64,000 nt of DNA from Hallella bergensis DSM 17361 (lineage in GTDB: Bacteria; Bacteroidota; Bacteroidia; Bacteroidales; Bacteroidaceae). The notes under the pieces are model-generated. The model made no database searches. It was not told where the DNA came from and saw only the letters and a program-made list of their open reading frames with translations. Where the stretch lies: NCBI RefSeq assembly GCF_000160535.1, contig NZ_GG704781.1, positions 923,210 to 987,209 of the forward strand, written 5' to 3'. The first letter of the stretch is position 1. Each line of letters starts with the position of its first letter. This document shows, piece after piece, positions 63,297 to 64,000 of the stretch. A program made the translations under genes and the position numbers.

Positions 63297-64000
63297 TGGG
63301 AAATAAATGATATCCCCTTGATATTTCCCCTCTTTAACGTAGGGATTTCCCTAATTCGACTTATACATCAGATCAGCTTTCTCCGAACTAAGCAACTGAA
63401 GAATGTCCAGTTTGCTCATCACCGTCCGTCGTATAGTTGTCTCTAAAAAATGGTTAAGTTATAATCTCTCAACTTTTACTCGACTCGAAATCAGCCAACT
63501 AAACTTGAGCATTCTTTTTTACAAACTCCTCTCCATATTTCACGTATTTTAAAAACATTTGGTTATTGCCTGAAATTCAGGAAATTCACATAGACTTTTA
63601 GTTTGTTGGTAGTCAGCCCATTCCGTAAAGTGGCGCCAGACTCCCTTGTTTTATGCCTTGCGATTGAATATCGAATGGCCATGCGGTGGAGCCCGAACCG
63701 GCAGCTGGATAAGGCTTCGACGCACTCCCGTTAGGTTCTAATCGCACTGCAAATAGACAGCAATCATAACACGATGATTATTTTCAGCCCACACGGGCAG
63801 AAAACGAGTTTTAAAACATGGCGCATTTCTTTCTAATTGGTCACAATGAGAAAGGTCTGAGTTAGATAAAATATTTTTACATCGTCTCTGCTGCGACCCC
63901 ATTCAACTTTGCAAAATTTTTGAAACTAAGAGGGGTCAGAAATAGACACACCACAACACAAAAAGTAAGTCGCTATACCACAATTAGAATGAATTGCGGC
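63297..64000. other. Intergenic region with possible transposase debris
   Basis: No gene of useful length on either strand. On the minus strand between about 63545 and 63355, short coding-like bits read KYVKYGEEFVKKNAQV then a stop, and ETTIRRTVMSKLDILQLLSS through to YKSN and a stop; these might be decayed transposase pieces. GACCCC and GGGGTC face each other at about 63895 and 63932. CAACTTTGC near 63906 is close to a -7 box for a gene beyond the edge. Confidence 0.3.

Noticed and set aside
1..64000. CRISPR array, prophage or conjugative genes
   Set aside because: No regular spaced repeats, phage structural genes, integrase or transfer genes were seen.

Overview
The window looks like a Bacteroidetes chromosome, most probably Prevotella or a close relative. 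The evidence is four SusC/SusD pairs, a hybrid two-component sensor, proteins with type IX secretion (T9SS) C-terminal tails, and promoters with the Bacteroidetes -7 box TAnnTTTG in front of most transcription units. Genus is an inference; there is no rRNA or marker set to settle it.

Region 1 (1-25.6 kb, all minus strand) is a polysaccharide utilization locus (PUL) that reads as a glycosaminoglycan system. In transcription order it holds a hybrid two-component regulator, a serine-type sulfatase, SusC/SusD pair 2, a heparinase II/III-like lyase, a GH88 unsaturated glucuronyl hydrolase, an anaerobic sulfatase-maturating enzyme, SusC/SusD pair 1, a surface glycan-binding lipoprotein, a PL8 chondroitin ABC-type lyase and a cut-off secreted protein. 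A 20-base motif upstream of the sulfatase and SusC1 promoters (19/20 identical), with a weaker copy at SusC2, is my best candidate for the regulator's operator. A 20-bp perfect hairpin sits between susD2 and the lyase.

Region 2 (25.9-45 kb) is mostly core or mixed. It holds a one-domain AraC protein with an AT-hook-like tail, tRNA-Val(CAC), a GH43-like hydrolase with a HAD phosphatase, rsmG, an MBL-fold hydrolase, ruvC, a two-domain ABC ATPase, two small secreted proteins, an orphan ECF sigma factor, a decayed IS3-like element, a WbpM-type dehydratase with a nucleotidyltransferase, a LUD protein, a DUF2400 protein, a thioredoxin lipoprotein with a MarR regulator, a Bcp peroxiredoxin, rmlB and a mannose-1-phosphate guanylyltransferase. 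Several of these serve surface polysaccharide precursor synthesis.

Region 3 (45-62.2 kb, all minus strand) is a second PUL, probably for rhamnogalacturonan I. It has two SusC/SusD pairs in tandem, a secreted protein of unknown function and a PL11 lyase fused to a long autotransporter-like repeat region. It looks AT-richer than Region 1 in short hand-counted samples. It is bracketed by two same-orientation 19-base repeats that match at 18 positions, so it may be an acquired module.

Region 4 (62.4-64 kb) has a glycine-zipper lipoprotein and about 700 bases without a convincing gene. No CRISPR array, rRNA or intact transposon was seen.
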